Below are positions 32,371 to 41,412 of a stretch of 64,000 nt of DNA, one piece after another. Every line of letters begins with the position of its first letter. Within the stretch, counting starts at the first letter, position 1. Source of the stretch: Bacteroidales bacterium (GTDB lineage Bacteria > Bacteroidota > Bacteroidia > Bacteroidales > UBA932). The notes beneath the pieces were generated by a model, which made no database searches, had not been told where the DNA came from, and worked only from the letters and a program-made list of their open reading frames with translations. The DNA lies in NCBI GenBank assembly GCA_017552475.1, contig JAFZPY010000130.1, forward strand, positions 35,180 to 99,179, read 5' to 3'. A program made the translations under genes and the position numbers.

Positions 32371-34950
32371 ATGATGAAGTATAATCGCATATTCTTTGCC
32401 TTGCTCTTATCTGCAGCGGCACTCTCCATGAGGGCTCAGGACCGCAGCAGTGTGGAAGTGGATTACAACAACCCCCGTAAATATATTCTCGGCGGTGTAA
32501 GGGTCACCGGCAATCATTACTTCAGTGAAGATCAGATCCTCCAGCAGACAGGCCTCCAGCCCGGCATGGAGATTACCGTCCCCGGCGAACATATGTCCGG
32601 TATCGTGACCCGTCTGTGGAGTCAGCGCTATTTTGAGGACGTCTCCCTCGCAATCGACAAGGTCAGCGCTTCCCGTGATTCGGTATGGCTCAGGATAGAT
32701 ATCATAGAACGTCCCCGCGTATCCAAATGGACATTCTCGGGTATCAAGAATTCTGAGCGCAAGGACCTTCAGGAGAGGCTTAATCTTCGTCCCGGACGTG
32801 AGTTCTCCGAATACGTTTCCAAGACTTCCGTCGACATCATCAAACGCTATTACAAGGAAAAGGGATTCCTTCTTGCTGACGTGGATGTCCAGACGCAGAA
32901 AGACTCCATGATCCGCAGCGCCATCCGTGTCAATTTCGCAATCAATAAAGGCAAAAAGGTCAAGATTAAAGATATTAATTTCATCGGCAACGAGCATGTC
33001 TCCGACTTCTCCCTCGCCCGCTCCATGAAGAAGACCAAGGCTAAGAAAATATACAACTTCTTCAATTCCAAGAAGTTCATTGAGAAGGAATTCGAGGCGG
33101 ACAAGAAAAACACCATTGAGAAATTCAACGAGGCCGGCTATCGTGATGCACGTCTTGTGAAGGATTCCGTTTATTTTGTGGGCCCCAACAGAGTGAATAT
33201 CGATCTCACCTATGACGAAGGCTCCAAGTATTATTTCCGCAACATCACCTGGACGGGTAACTCCGTCTACACCTCCGACCAGCTTGACCGCATCCTCCAG
33301 ATCCAGCCTGGCGATGTATATGATGTAGTCACCATGAATAAGCGTGTCTACGGCGGCGGCAAGCAGAATGACTACGACATAACCAAGCTCTATCGCGACA
33401 ACGGCTATCTCTTCTTCCAGGTCAGCCCAGTGGAGATGAATATCCAGAACGATTCCGTCGATGTGGAATTCCGCATCTCCGAAGGCAAGCCAGCTACCCT
33501 CAACAATATTGTCATCAATGGCAACGACGTCACCAGCGAGCGCGTGGTACGCCGACAGGTCTTCACGAGGCCGGGCTACCTCTACAGCCAGAGCGATTTT
33601 GAGCGTTCCATCCGTGAGATCATGTCCCTCGGCCAGTTCGATCCCGAGGCGGCAGCCAGTCCGTCCGGCTGGTCCGTCCTCCCTAATCAGCTGAACAATA
33701 CCGTTGATATTGTATACAACGTGACCGAAAAGGCGTCCAGCCAGCTTGAACTCTCCGGCGGCTGGGGCGGTAATACCTTCGTCGCTACGGTAGGTATCAA
33801 TTTCAACAACTTCTCCCCCCGCCGCATTCTCGATAAATCTGCATGGCGCCCCGTCCCTCTCGGCGATGCCCAGTCACTTGCCCTGCGCTTCCAGACCAAT
33901 GGTACATACTACACCGCCATCACGGCCAGTTTCGTAGAGCCCTGGCTCTTCGGCAAGAAGCCTAACTCCCTCAGCCTCTCCGGTTACTACACCCGCCAGA
34001 CTGACTCCTACCTCGCCATCGGTATCCTCAGCAACGAGCGCACTTTCGACGTATTCGGCTTCTCCGCAGGCCTAGGCCGTCGTCTTAAATGGCCTGACAA
34101 CTATTTTGTCCTCTACAACGGACTCAGCTGGCAGACTTACAAACTGAAAAACTGGCTGTCCAACTACTTTATTTTCAACGACGGCGTATCGCACAATCTC
34201 AGCTACACCATCAGCCTGAACCGCAACTCCACCGACCAGCAGATATACCCCCGCCAGGGCTCAGACTTTTCACTTTCCCTCCAACTGACGCCTCCATACT
34301 CACTTTTCCGCAAGCACAGCTATGACGAGAACGGCAACCGCATCTCAGTCAAGAACTGGCGCGATATCAACTACGACAACTGGACTTCGGCCAAGAGATA
34401 CAAATGGATTGAATACCATAAATGGAAATTCAGCGGCGAAGTCTATTCCAAGCTCATCGGTGACCTCGTCCTGATGACAAGGGCGCAGTTCGGATATCTA
34501 GGATACTACAACCGCAACTGGGGCTATTCTCCTTTCGAAGGCTTCCTCGTCGGCGGTGACGGTATGTCCGGTTACAACACCTACGGTTCCGACGTCATCT
34601 CGCTCCGTGGTTACGAAAACTACTCCCTGACCCCTTACCAGAGCACTCCTTACAGCCAGAGCGGATACTCCTACGCCGGCTATGTATATGACAAGTTCTC
34701 TGTTGAACTCCGCTATCCCGTGGTTCTTCAGCCTCAGTCCACCATCTATGCCCTCGCATTCCTCGAAGGCGGTAACTGCTGGTCTGAAATCCGCAACTTC
34801 AATCCTTTCGAGGTCAAGCGCTCCGCCGGTGTCGGCGTGAGAGTGTTCCTCCCGATGATCGGACTCCTCGGTATCGACTGGGGATATGGATTTGACGACA
34901 AGACCAATGGCGGCTCGCAGTTCCATTTCCTCATCGGCCAGCAATTTTAA
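32371..34950 (+). CDS. bamA: outer-membrane protein assembly factor BamA
   Basis: An 859-residue Omp85 protein. The signal peptide ends near MRAQ. Several POTRA repeats follow (about 35-440), recognisable by KYILGGVRVTGNHYFSEDQ, KVKIKDINFIGNEHVSD and KYYFRNITWTGNSVYTSDQL. The C-terminal 16-stranded barrel (about 450-859) ends in FLIGQQF with the terminal Phe typical of outer-membrane barrels. BamA inserts beta-barrels together with BamD (bamD is at 23.6 kb). ATGs at 32371 and 32374 are both plausible starts. The gene is followed 30 bp later by an OmpH/Skp gene. Confidence 0.96.
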   Translation: MMKYNRIFFALLLSAAALSMRAQDRSSVEVDYNNPRKYILGGVRVTGNHYFSEDQILQQTGLQPGMEITVPGEHMSGIVTRLWSQRYFEDVSLAIDKVSASRDSVWLRIDIIERPRVSKWTFSGIKNSERKDLQERLNLRPGREFSEYVSKTSVDIIKRYYKEKGFLLADVDVQTQKDSMIRSAIRVNFAINKGKKVKIKDINFIGNEHVSDFSLARSMKKTKAKKIYNFFNSKKFIEKEFEADKKNTIEKFNEAGYRDARLVKDSVYFVGPNRVNIDLTYDEGSKYYFRNITWTGNSVYTSDQLDRILQIQPGDVYDVVTMNKRVYGGGKQNDYDITKLYRDNGYLFFQVSPVEMNIQNDSVDVEFRISEGKPATLNNIVINGNDVTSERVVRRQVFTRPGYLYSQSDFERSIREIMSLGQFDPEAAASPSGWSVLPNQLNNTVDIVYNVTEKASSQLELSGGWGGNTFVATVGINFNNFSPRRILDKSAWRPVPLGDAQSLALRFQTNGTYYTAITASFVEPWLFGKKPNSLSLSGYYTRQTDSYLAIGILSNERTFDVFGFSAGLGRRLKWPDNYFVLYNGLSWQTYKLKNWLSNYFIFNDGVSHNLSYTISLNRNSTDQQIYPRQGSDFSLSLQLTPPYSLFRKHSYDENGNRISVKNWRDINYDNWTSAKRYKWIEYHKWKFSGEVYSKLIGDLVLMTRAQFGYLGYYNRNWGYSPFEGFLVGGDGMSGYNTYGSDVISLRGYENYSLTPYQSTPYSQSGYSYAGYVYDKFSVELRYPVVLQPQSTIYALAFLEGGNCWSEIRNFNPFEVKRSAGVGVRVFLPMIGLLGIDWGYGFDDKTNGGSQFHFLIGQQF

Positions 34951-34980
34951 TAATTGAATAACTATTAACTGATTAATAAT

Positions 34981-35538
34981 ATGAAAAAGATCCTTTTGAT
35001 CGCCTCTATGGCTTTAATCTCACTAGCCGCAACGGCCCAGGTGAAGATCGGACATGTCAATATCTCAGAGATCGTGCAGCTTATGCCCGAAGCTGATGAA
35101 GCGCGCGCACAAATGAGCGCTACTGCCAAGGAAGCTGATGAAACATATCAGAGCATGGCAGAAGAGTTCAATACAAAATATCAGGAATATCAGCAGAAGG
35201 CCGGTACATGGACCGCTGCCATCCGTGAGAGTAAAGAAAAGGCTCTTGGCGATATGCAGCAGCGTATCCAGGAATTCCAGCAGCAGATCCAGCAGGAACT
35301 CCAGCAGCAGCAGCAGACTCTCATGGCTCCCATTTATAAGAAAGCTCAGGATGCCGTGAACAGCGTTGCCAAATCAAAAGGCGTAACTGTTGTATTCGAC
35401 AGCTCTTCACTCCTTTATCATGATGATGCAAATACAGTCGATCTCACAGCTGATGTCCGCAAGGCGGTGAATATCCCTGAAGGACGTACTCTTGAGCAAC
35501 TCCAGAAAGAGCTCGCCGCTTCCCAGGAAGCACAATAA
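34981..35538 (+). CDS. OmpH/Skp family periplasmic chaperone
   Basis: A 185-residue protein with a cleavable signal peptide (ending near ATAQV, about 20). It has the Skp strand KIGHVNISEIVQLMPEADEA, a Gln-rich coiled coil (about 45-120, including a run of QQQQQ) and a closing strand GVTVVFDSSSLLYHDD. Its role is periplasmic holding of nascent outer-membrane proteins for BamA, whose gene lies directly upstream. It differs from the OmpH-like protein at 29.3 kb, which has a membrane-anchor-like N-terminus and a longer tail. A terminator follows. Confidence 0.9.
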   Translation: MKKILLIASMALISLAATAQVKIGHVNISEIVQLMPEADEARAQMSATAKEADETYQSMAEEFNTKYQEYQQKAGTWTAAIRESKEKALGDMQQRIQEFQQQIQQELQQQQQTLMAPIYKKAQDAVNSVAKSKGVTVVFDSSSLLYHDDANTVDLTADVRKAVNIPEGRTLEQLQKELAASQEAQ

Positions 35539-35558
35539 GCTGTAATTTCGGTACTTAT

Positions 35559-35590
35559 AAAGCAGGCTTCAATAAAGTCTGCTTTTTCTT
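35559..35590 (+). terminator. terminator after ompH
   Basis: Stem AAAGCAGGCTT / AAGTCTGCTTT (one mismatch) with loop CAATA and a following T run, 21 bp after the stop. It closes the nadK-uppS-bamA-ompH unit. Confidence 0.7.
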
Positions 35591-35622
35591 TTAAATTATT
35601 AGCATAAATCAGTTTATTTGTT

Positions 35623-35630
35623 TACATTTG
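35623..35630 (+). promoter_or_regulatory. promoter core (TACATTTG) for korA
   Basis: TACATTTG lies 41 bp before the korA start and directly after the preceding terminator. Confidence 0.6.
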
Positions 35631-35671
35631 CAACGTTATAACTGATAATCAATTTTAGATTCAAATACAAA

Positions 35672-37528
35672 ATGCGACATAAAGTCATTGACGCAAAAGA
35701 TGTTGTCATTAGATTTGCAGGCGACTCCGGCGACGGAATGCAGCTCACCGGTTCCCTTTTCGCAAATATGTCTGCCATCTATGGCAACGAACTCTCTACT
35801 TTTCCCGATTATCCAGCCGAAATTCGTGCGCCCAAAGGCACTGTGTCAGGTGTGTCCGGCTTCCAGGTACATATCGGAAGCTCGGAGGTAAATACTCCCG
35901 GTGATTTCTGTGACCTGCTGGTAGCCATGAACCCTGCGGCGCTCAAGGCAAACGCCAAGTGGCTCAAGCGCACAGCCATGGTGCTCGTAAATCAGGATGC
36001 ATTCGATGATGATGGTCTCCGCAAAGCCGGTTTCACCATGAACCCGTTCGAGGAACTCAAGATAGACGACCGTGACATCATCATCATCCCCATCACCAAG
36101 ATGACTGAAGAGAGTCTCAAAGACAGCGGCCTCGACCTTAAATCCATCCAGAAGTGCAAGAACATGTTTACACTCGGCGTGGCTTGCTACATCTTTGACC
36201 GTCCGCTCCAATATCTATACGACTATATTGAAAACAAGTTCGGCAAGAAGCATCCTGAAATGGTCGCTCCCAACAAGAAGGTCCTCACCGATGGATTCAA
36301 CTATGCGGCCAACATCCAGCTCATTCCGAACACATATCATATCGAGCCCGCGAAGCTCAAGAAGGGACTGTACCGCAATATCACCGGCAACCAGGCTACC
36401 GCATGGGGCCTCATCGCCGCTGCGGAGAAATCCGGTCTCCCTCTTTTCTGCGGTTCCTACCCAATCACCCCTGCCACCAACATCCTTGAAGAGCTCGCTA
36501 TCTACAAGAGCCTCAATGTGAAGACTATGCAGGCCGAGGATGAAATCGCCGGTATCTGCACGGCCATTGGAGCGGCTTTTGCCGGTCACCTTGCTGTGAC
36601 CACGACATCCGGCCCCGGTCTTTCACTCAAGTCCGAAGCACTCGGTCTTGCCGTTATGGCTGAACTTCCTCTCGTTGTTGTGGATGTCCAGCGTGCAGGC
36701 CCATCCACCGGTATTCCTACCAAGACCGAGCAGACAGACCTCAACCAGATACTATACGGACGCAATGGTGAGTGCCCCGTCGTCGTGGTAGCACCCCACT
36801 CTCCGGCCAATTGCTTCGAAGTCGCTTTCAACGCCGCAAAGATCGCGGTTGAACATATGGTGCCCGTCATCATCGCATCGGAGGGTTTCCTTGGCAACGG
36901 TTCCGAACCATGGCGCATTCCATCCATGTCTGACTATCCGGAAATCCATCCTGCATTCGCACATGACCTTGAGGGTACATTCAAACCGTTCGAACGTGAC
37001 CCCCGCACTCTTGCCCGCCGATGGGCTATCCCCGGACAACGTGGCTTCGAGCACCGTGTGGGCGGTCTCGAGAAGGATCACAATGGCGTGCTCTCTTCCG
37101 ACCCTCTCAACCATGCAACCATGGTGCATGAGCGTGCCGAGAAGATTAAGCACATCAGTCACGTTATACCCGGTCTCAGGGTAGACGGCCCGGAGAGAGG
37201 CAAGCTTCTCGTGGTCGGCTGGGGTGGTACGTACGGCCACATTTTGTCCGCGGTCAACGAGGTGCGCGAAAAGGGCGCTGATGTCAGCTTCGCCCATTTC
37301 GATTATATCAATCCTCTTCCCCGCAACACCGAGGAGGTATTCGCCCGCTATGAGCACATCCTCGTATGCGAACTCAACTCTGGTCATTTCACCGGTTATC
37401 TCCGCAGCAGGCTCCCTCAATACAAGTACACCAAATTCACAAAAGTTCAGGGACAACCGTTCCTTGTACAGGAGCTCGTAGGCGCAATCGAGGCCTCACT
37501 TGCCGGAGTCGCAGTTGAAGAAGATTAA
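35672..37528 (+). CDS. korA: 2-oxoacid:ferredoxin oxidoreductase, fused gamma-alpha subunit
   Basis: A 618-residue subunit with an N-terminal gamma domain (IRFAGDSGDGMQLTGSLFA, about residues 11-29) fused to the alpha pyrimidine-binding domain (AEDEIAGICTAIGAAFAGH near 288-306; TSGPGLSLKSEALG) and a C-terminal transketolase-like domain (VVGWGGTYG). With korB it forms a thiamine-diphosphate enzyme that reversibly oxidises a 2-oxoacid, probably 2-oxoglutarate, to the acyl-CoA while reducing ferredoxin. The substrate is inferred from the two-gene KorAB layout and the adjacent glutamate dehydrogenase; sequence alone does not exclude other 2-oxoacids. korB begins 13 bp downstream. Confidence 0.88.
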   Translation: MRHKVIDAKDVVIRFAGDSGDGMQLTGSLFANMSAIYGNELSTFPDYPAEIRAPKGTVSGVSGFQVHIGSSEVNTPGDFCDLLVAMNPAALKANAKWLKRTAMVLVNQDAFDDDGLRKAGFTMNPFEELKIDDRDIIIIPITKMTEESLKDSGLDLKSIQKCKNMFTLGVACYIFDRPLQYLYDYIENKFGKKHPEMVAPNKKVLTDGFNYAANIQLIPNTYHIEPAKLKKGLYRNITGNQATAWGLIAAAEKSGLPLFCGSYPITPATNILEELAIYKSLNVKTMQAEDEIAGICTAIGAAFAGHLAVTTTSGPGLSLKSEALGLAVMAELPLVVVDVQRAGPSTGIPTKTEQTDLNQILYGRNGECPVVVVAPHSPANCFEVAFNAAKIAVEHMVPVIIASEGFLGNGSEPWRIPSMSDYPEIHPAFAHDLEGTFKPFERDPRTLARRWAIPGQRGFEHRVGGLEKDHNGVLSSDPLNHATMVHERAEKIKHISHVIPGLRVDGPERGKLLVVGWGGTYGHILSAVNEVREKGADVSFAHFDYINPLPRNTEEVFARYEHILVCELNSGHFTGYLRSRLPQYKYTKFTKVQGQPFLVQELVGAIEASLAGVAVEED

Positions 37529-37541
37529 AACGCATACTATC

Positions 37542-38564
37542 ATGGAAACAAAATATACATTCAAGGATTTCAAATCAGATCAGGAAGTTCGCTGGTGCCC
37601 GGGATGCGGTGACCATGCGGTGCTTGCCGCCCTTCAGCGCACTCTTCCCAAAGTGAGCGAGGAGATGGGCTATGCCAAAGAGCAGTTCGTCGTAGTCAGC
37701 GGTATCGGCTGCTCCTCACGTCTGCCTTACTATATGGACACCTTCGGATTCCACAGCATCCACGGTCGCGCTACTGCCGTTTCCACCGGCATCAAAGTAG
37801 CCAACCCCTCCCTCAGTATCTGGCAGGCCAGCGGCGACGGTGATGCCCTTGCCATCGGCGGCAATCATTTCATCCACGCCATCAGACGCAATATCGATAT
37901 CAACATCATACTCTTCAACAACCGCATCTACGGCCTGACCAAGGGACAGTATTCACCGACTTCACAGTTCGGCATGATCACTAAGACTTCTCCTTACGGC
38001 ACCGTAGAACACCCGTTCAACCCCGGTTCCCTCGTCCTCGGAGCCAAGGGCACATTCTTCGCCCGCAGCATCGACACCGAGCTGAAACTCAATGAAGAAA
38101 TCATGCTTCAGGCGGCCAGGCATCACGGTACTTCAGTGATGGAGATGCTCACCAACTGCGTCATCTTCAACAACGGCTCCCACGAGCACCTCTCCGCCCG
38201 CGATGTCAAAGAGGACAGGACTATAGTCCTCCGTCACGGCGAGAAGATGATCTTCGGCAAAGAACGCAACCGCGGCCTTATCCTTGACGGGCAAGCCCTC
38301 AAGGCTGTCACGATAGGGGAGGACGGTATTACTGAAGACAATATCCTCGTACATGACGCACACACTGACAACGTCGGTATCCACATGATGCTTGCCGATA
38401 TGAAAGGTCCGGATCTCCCCGTGGCCCTCGGCGTTATCCGTGAAGTAGCCGATGTCACATACGAGGACGGAGTCAACAACCAGCTTGCCGAAGTTACGGC
38501 TAAATCGCGCATCAGATGCGTTGATGACCTGCTCCGCTCCGGCGCCGTATGGGAAGTGAAATAA
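37542..38564 (+). CDS. korB: 2-oxoacid:ferredoxin oxidoreductase beta subunit
   Basis: A 340-residue thiamine-diphosphate-binding subunit. It carries the cluster/active-site cysteine motif CPGCGDHAVL near residue 20, GIGCSSR near 55, and the ThDP motif GDGDALAIGGNHF followed by NNRIYGLTKGQYSPTS. No ferredoxin-type double CxxCxxC domain is present, as usual for KorB. The start at 37542 is chosen because it begins METKYTFKDF after a short spacer from korA; an upstream ATG lies inside korA. It completes the enzyme with korA. Confidence 0.9.
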   Translation: METKYTFKDFKSDQEVRWCPGCGDHAVLAALQRTLPKVSEEMGYAKEQFVVVSGIGCSSRLPYYMDTFGFHSIHGRATAVSTGIKVANPSLSIWQASGDGDALAIGGNHFIHAIRRNIDINIILFNNRIYGLTKGQYSPTSQFGMITKTSPYGTVEHPFNPGSLVLGAKGTFFARSIDTELKLNEEIMLQAARHHGTSVMEMLTNCVIFNNGSHEHLSARDVKEDRTIVLRHGEKMIFGKERNRGLILDGQALKAVTIGEDGITEDNILVHDAHTDNVGIHMMLADMKGPDLPVALGVIREVADVTYEDGVNNQLAEVTAKSRIRCVDDLLRSGAVWEVK

Positions 38565-38593
38565 CCCAATACTAAAAATATTAATACCACATT

Positions 38594-39937
38594 ATGAACA
38601 CACAAAAAATCATGGCCACTCTCCAGGCCAAGTATGGCGACCAGAAAGAATATCTTCAGGCTGTCCAGGAGGTTTTGGAAACAATCGAGGATGTCTACAA
38701 CCAGCATCCCGAGTTCGAGGCTGCAAAGATCGTCGAGCGCATCGTCGAGCCCGAGCGTATCCTTACCTTCAAGGTGACCTGGGTAGATGACAAGGGAGAA
38801 ATCCAGGTCAACACAGGCTATCGTGTACAGTTCAACAACGCTATAGGTCCGTACAAAGGCGGACTCCGTTTCCATCCTTCAGTGAATTTGTCAATCCTCA
38901 AGTTCCTGGGTTTCGAGCAGACGTTCAAGAACGCCCTCACCACCCTGCCCATGGGCGGTGGCAAGGGCGGCTCCGACTTCAACCCTAAGGGTAAGTCCGA
39001 TGCTGAAATCATGCGCTTCTGCCAGGCATTCATGCTTGAACTTTGGAGAAACATCGGTCCCGACATGGACGTTCCCGCAGGCGACATCGGCGTCGGCGGC
39101 CGTGAGATCGGTTTCCTTGAAGGCATGTACAAGAAACTTACCCGCGAACACAACGGCGTGCTCACCGGCAAAGGCCTTCAGTACGGCGGATCACTCATAC
39201 GTCCGGAAGCCACAGGTTTCGGAGCTGTGTATTTCGTACAGCACATGCTTCATGAGAAGGACGCCAATCTCGACATCAAAGGCAAGACCGTAGCCATCTC
39301 CGGCTTCGGCAACGTGGCCTGGGGTGCCGCGACCAAAGCCACCGAACTCGGAGCCAAGGTCGTTGCTATCTCCGGACCTGACGGCGCTATATACAACCCC
39401 AACGGCATGGATGCCGACAAACTCGCCTATATGCTTGAGCTCCGCTCTTCCAACAACGATGTCGTCGCTCCTTTCGCCGAGAAGTTCAAGGATGCGCAGT
39501 TCCTCCCCGGCAAGAAAGCATGGGCTGTGAAATGCGACATCGCTCTCCCTTGCGCCTTCCAGAACGAGATGAGCGCGGAGGATGCGAAAGAACTCATCGC
39601 AAACGGCACGTGGCTCTGCGCCGAGGTGTCCAACATGGGTTGCCAGCCTGGCGCAATCGCCGCTTTCCAGGATGCCAAGGTGCTCTTTGCTCCCGGTAAG
39701 GCGGTAAATGCAGGCGGCGTCGCTACTTCCGGCCTCGAGATGTCACAGAACGCAATGCATATCAGCTGGTCTGCGGAAGAAGTTGACCAGCGTCTCCACG
39801 GCATTATGGATTCCATTCATGCGGCATGCGTGAAATATGGCACCCAGCCCGACGGTTATATCAACTACGTCAAGGGCGCCAACGTCGCCGGCTTCATGAA
39901 AGTGGCCGAGGCTATGCTCGCCCAGGGAATCGTATAG
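38594..39937 (+). CDS. gdhA: NADP-type glutamate dehydrogenase
   Basis: A 447-residue enzyme interconverting glutamate and 2-oxoglutarate plus ammonia. Motifs are YKGGLRFHPSVN, PMGGGKGGSDF with the catalytic-type lysine (about 115-125), LTGKGLQYGGSLIRPEATG (about 190-208) and the dinucleotide-binding GFGNVAWGAATKA (about 237-249). The length matches hexameric bacterial GdhA. It lies 29 bp after korB, linking 2-oxoglutarate oxidation and glutamate metabolism in one transcript. A terminator follows. Confidence 0.96.
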   Translation: MNTQKIMATLQAKYGDQKEYLQAVQEVLETIEDVYNQHPEFEAAKIVERIVEPERILTFKVTWVDDKGEIQVNTGYRVQFNNAIGPYKGGLRFHPSVNLSILKFLGFEQTFKNALTTLPMGGGKGGSDFNPKGKSDAEIMRFCQAFMLELWRNIGPDMDVPAGDIGVGGREIGFLEGMYKKLTREHNGVLTGKGLQYGGSLIRPEATGFGAVYFVQHMLHEKDANLDIKGKTVAISGFGNVAWGAATKATELGAKVVAISGPDGAIYNPNGMDADKLAYMLELRSSNNDVVAPFAEKFKDAQFLPGKKAWAVKCDIALPCAFQNEMSAEDAKELIANGTWLCAEVSNMGCQPGAIAAFQDAKVLFAPGKAVNAGGVATSGLEMSQNAMHISWSAEEVDQRLHGIMDSIHAACVKYGTQPDGYINYVKGANVAGFMKVAEAMLAQGIV

Positions 39938-39957
39938 GACTTTATATTTCTTTACAT

Positions 39958-39988
39958 GGCCCGACCACACCGGTTGGGCCTTTATTTT
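39958..39988 (+). terminator. terminator after gdhA
   Basis: Stem GGCCCGACC / GGTTGGGCC (one wobble) with a 5-nt loop and TTTATTTT, 20 bp after the gdhA stop. Confidence 0.75.
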
Positions 39989-40069
39989 GTAAAAATTAAA
40001 AAAAATATTGCAAATTAAAATTTTATTACGAAATTTATAAAATTTAAAACCATATTCACACCCTTTTAT

Positions 40070-41293
40070 ATGAAAAGATTATTTCTATTCTTCGCAATTA
40101 CAATCAGTTGCCTTTCTTGTGAAAAAAGCATCGAGACCATTCCGGATGAGCCTGCTGTTTTACATGACAATTCAACCAGAAGCCTTGAAGAAGCTAAGGA
40201 CTTGGCCATCATGGCTCTCTCCATGATAGAGAGCGCTACGAAAGCCGATGCTGTCAGCCGTGAAATCGAATCTTGTGAGATAATCGGCAGTGTCGACACG
40301 AAATCAGGCCCGGCGGGACAGGATACACTTTTGTATGTGTTTAATTTTAAGAATTCTGCAGGTTTCACCGTCGTTTCGGCAAATTTGAATGATAAGACAC
40401 CTGTTTTAGGTTTTTCGCGCTTCGGATCTTTTAAATCAGACAGGAATAACGTCTATATGCAGGAATACTTGAGGTATTTATCCAAAAAGAAAGAGGAGAC
40501 GGGCCATAAGTATCATTCCATCTATAGAGAATATGAATGGGTGAACGTCGAGAAGTATATAGAAGTAAGCCCTAAGATCAAATACCATTGGGCACAAGCT
40601 GATTTCTTTGGGAAGTTCTGCCCTAACGGGCTGGCGGGATGCGGCCCGGTCGCTATCGGACAAATCATGGCGTACTATGGATATCCCGATGTGATCACTT
40701 TGAGCTGTGATATGGAAGGGTATTTACCCCGGGGGACGAATGTCGCATATGACTGGGAAGGCATGAGGCGGCATGAGGACTGGCATGAAGATAATGACGT
40801 GTGCACACCCTATCACGACGATGTAGCTGCCCTTTTAAGGGAAATCGGCTTCCGCGCCTCGGCTAATTATTACACGGATGGCCGGAGGACCGGGTCGTAT
40901 ACTGCTGATGATGCTGATGCGTTTGAATCGTTCGGTTATGAGACCAAGCGCTGGCCTGACACATGGAATCGTCCGGGAGATGATTTGACTACGGATGTTA
41001 TGAAGTCGGTGCTGGATGACGGTCCGGTCTATATGGTCGGATATACCGGCAGCATCAAGGACAGAAGCACTTTCGGACACGCCTGGGTTGTCGACGGATA
41101 TATACAAATGACGATCAAATACCGTCTTGAAGGTTCATTGCCCCTTGAGTTTTACGAGGATGCCCTTTATATCCATATCAATTGGGGCTGGGGAGGAGAA
41201 TCCGACGGATGGTTCAGGTTTGGTGAGTATAAAGGCGGAGAGGATGAATATAACTACAGGAATCTCATAATGGCCGTGAAGCCAGGTGTTTAA
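40070..41293 (+). CDS. C10 (streptopain/SpeB-type) cysteine peptidase lipoprotein with propeptide
   Basis: A 407-residue protein starting with a lipoprotein-like signal (ISCLSC). Residues about 30-150 form a Spi/propeptide-like inhibitory region (GFTVVSANLNDKTPVLGFS). The catalytic part begins near 170: the nucleophile region NGLAGCGPVAIGQIMAYYGYP has Cys191, the histidine is at 337 in FGHAWVVDGY, and the characteristic NWGWGG with Trp372/374 stabilises the site. C10 enzymes are secreted proteases activated by removal of the propeptide. Lipidation would keep it at the cell surface. It stands alone between two terminators in an AT-rich upstream region. Confidence 0.88.
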   Translation: MKRLFLFFAITISCLSCEKSIETIPDEPAVLHDNSTRSLEEAKDLAIMALSMIESATKADAVSREIESCEIIGSVDTKSGPAGQDTLLYVFNFKNSAGFTVVSANLNDKTPVLGFSRFGSFKSDRNNVYMQEYLRYLSKKKEETGHKYHSIYREYEWVNVEKYIEVSPKIKYHWAQADFFGKFCPNGLAGCGPVAIGQIMAYYGYPDVITLSCDMEGYLPRGTNVAYDWEGMRRHEDWHEDNDVCTPYHDDVAALLREIGFRASANYYTDGRRTGSYTADDADAFESFGYETKRWPDTWNRPGDDLTTDVMKSVLDDGPVYMVGYTGSIKDRSTFGHAWVVDGYIQMTIKYRLEGSLPLEFYEDALYIHINWGWGGESDGWFRFGEYKGGEDEYNYRNLIMAVKPGV

Positions 41294-41313
41294 TGACATT
41301 CAGTGAATTCTGG

Positions 41314-41341
41314 AACCCGGCCTCCACAGGCCGGGTTTTTT
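41314..41341 (+). terminator. terminator after the C10 peptidase
   Basis: A perfect 10-bp GC-rich stem (AACCCGGCCT / AGGCCGGGTT), loop CCAC and a T tract, 20 bp after the stop. Confidence 0.88.
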
Positions 41342-41353
41342 AGTGAATTCGTG

Positions 41354-41384
41354 TTTGCTAATAAGATTTAATTGACTAAATTTG
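41354..41384 (+). promoter_or_regulatory. full promoter (TTTG-N19-TAAATTTG) for the M49-DASS-porin operon
   Basis: TTTG at 41354-41357 and TAAATTTG at 41377-41384 with a 19-bp spacer match the Bacteroidota -33/-7 consensus well. It is 28 bp before the start at 41413. Confidence 0.75.
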
Positions 41385-41412
41385 CATCCGTTTTATAACA
41401 CAGCTTTTAACA

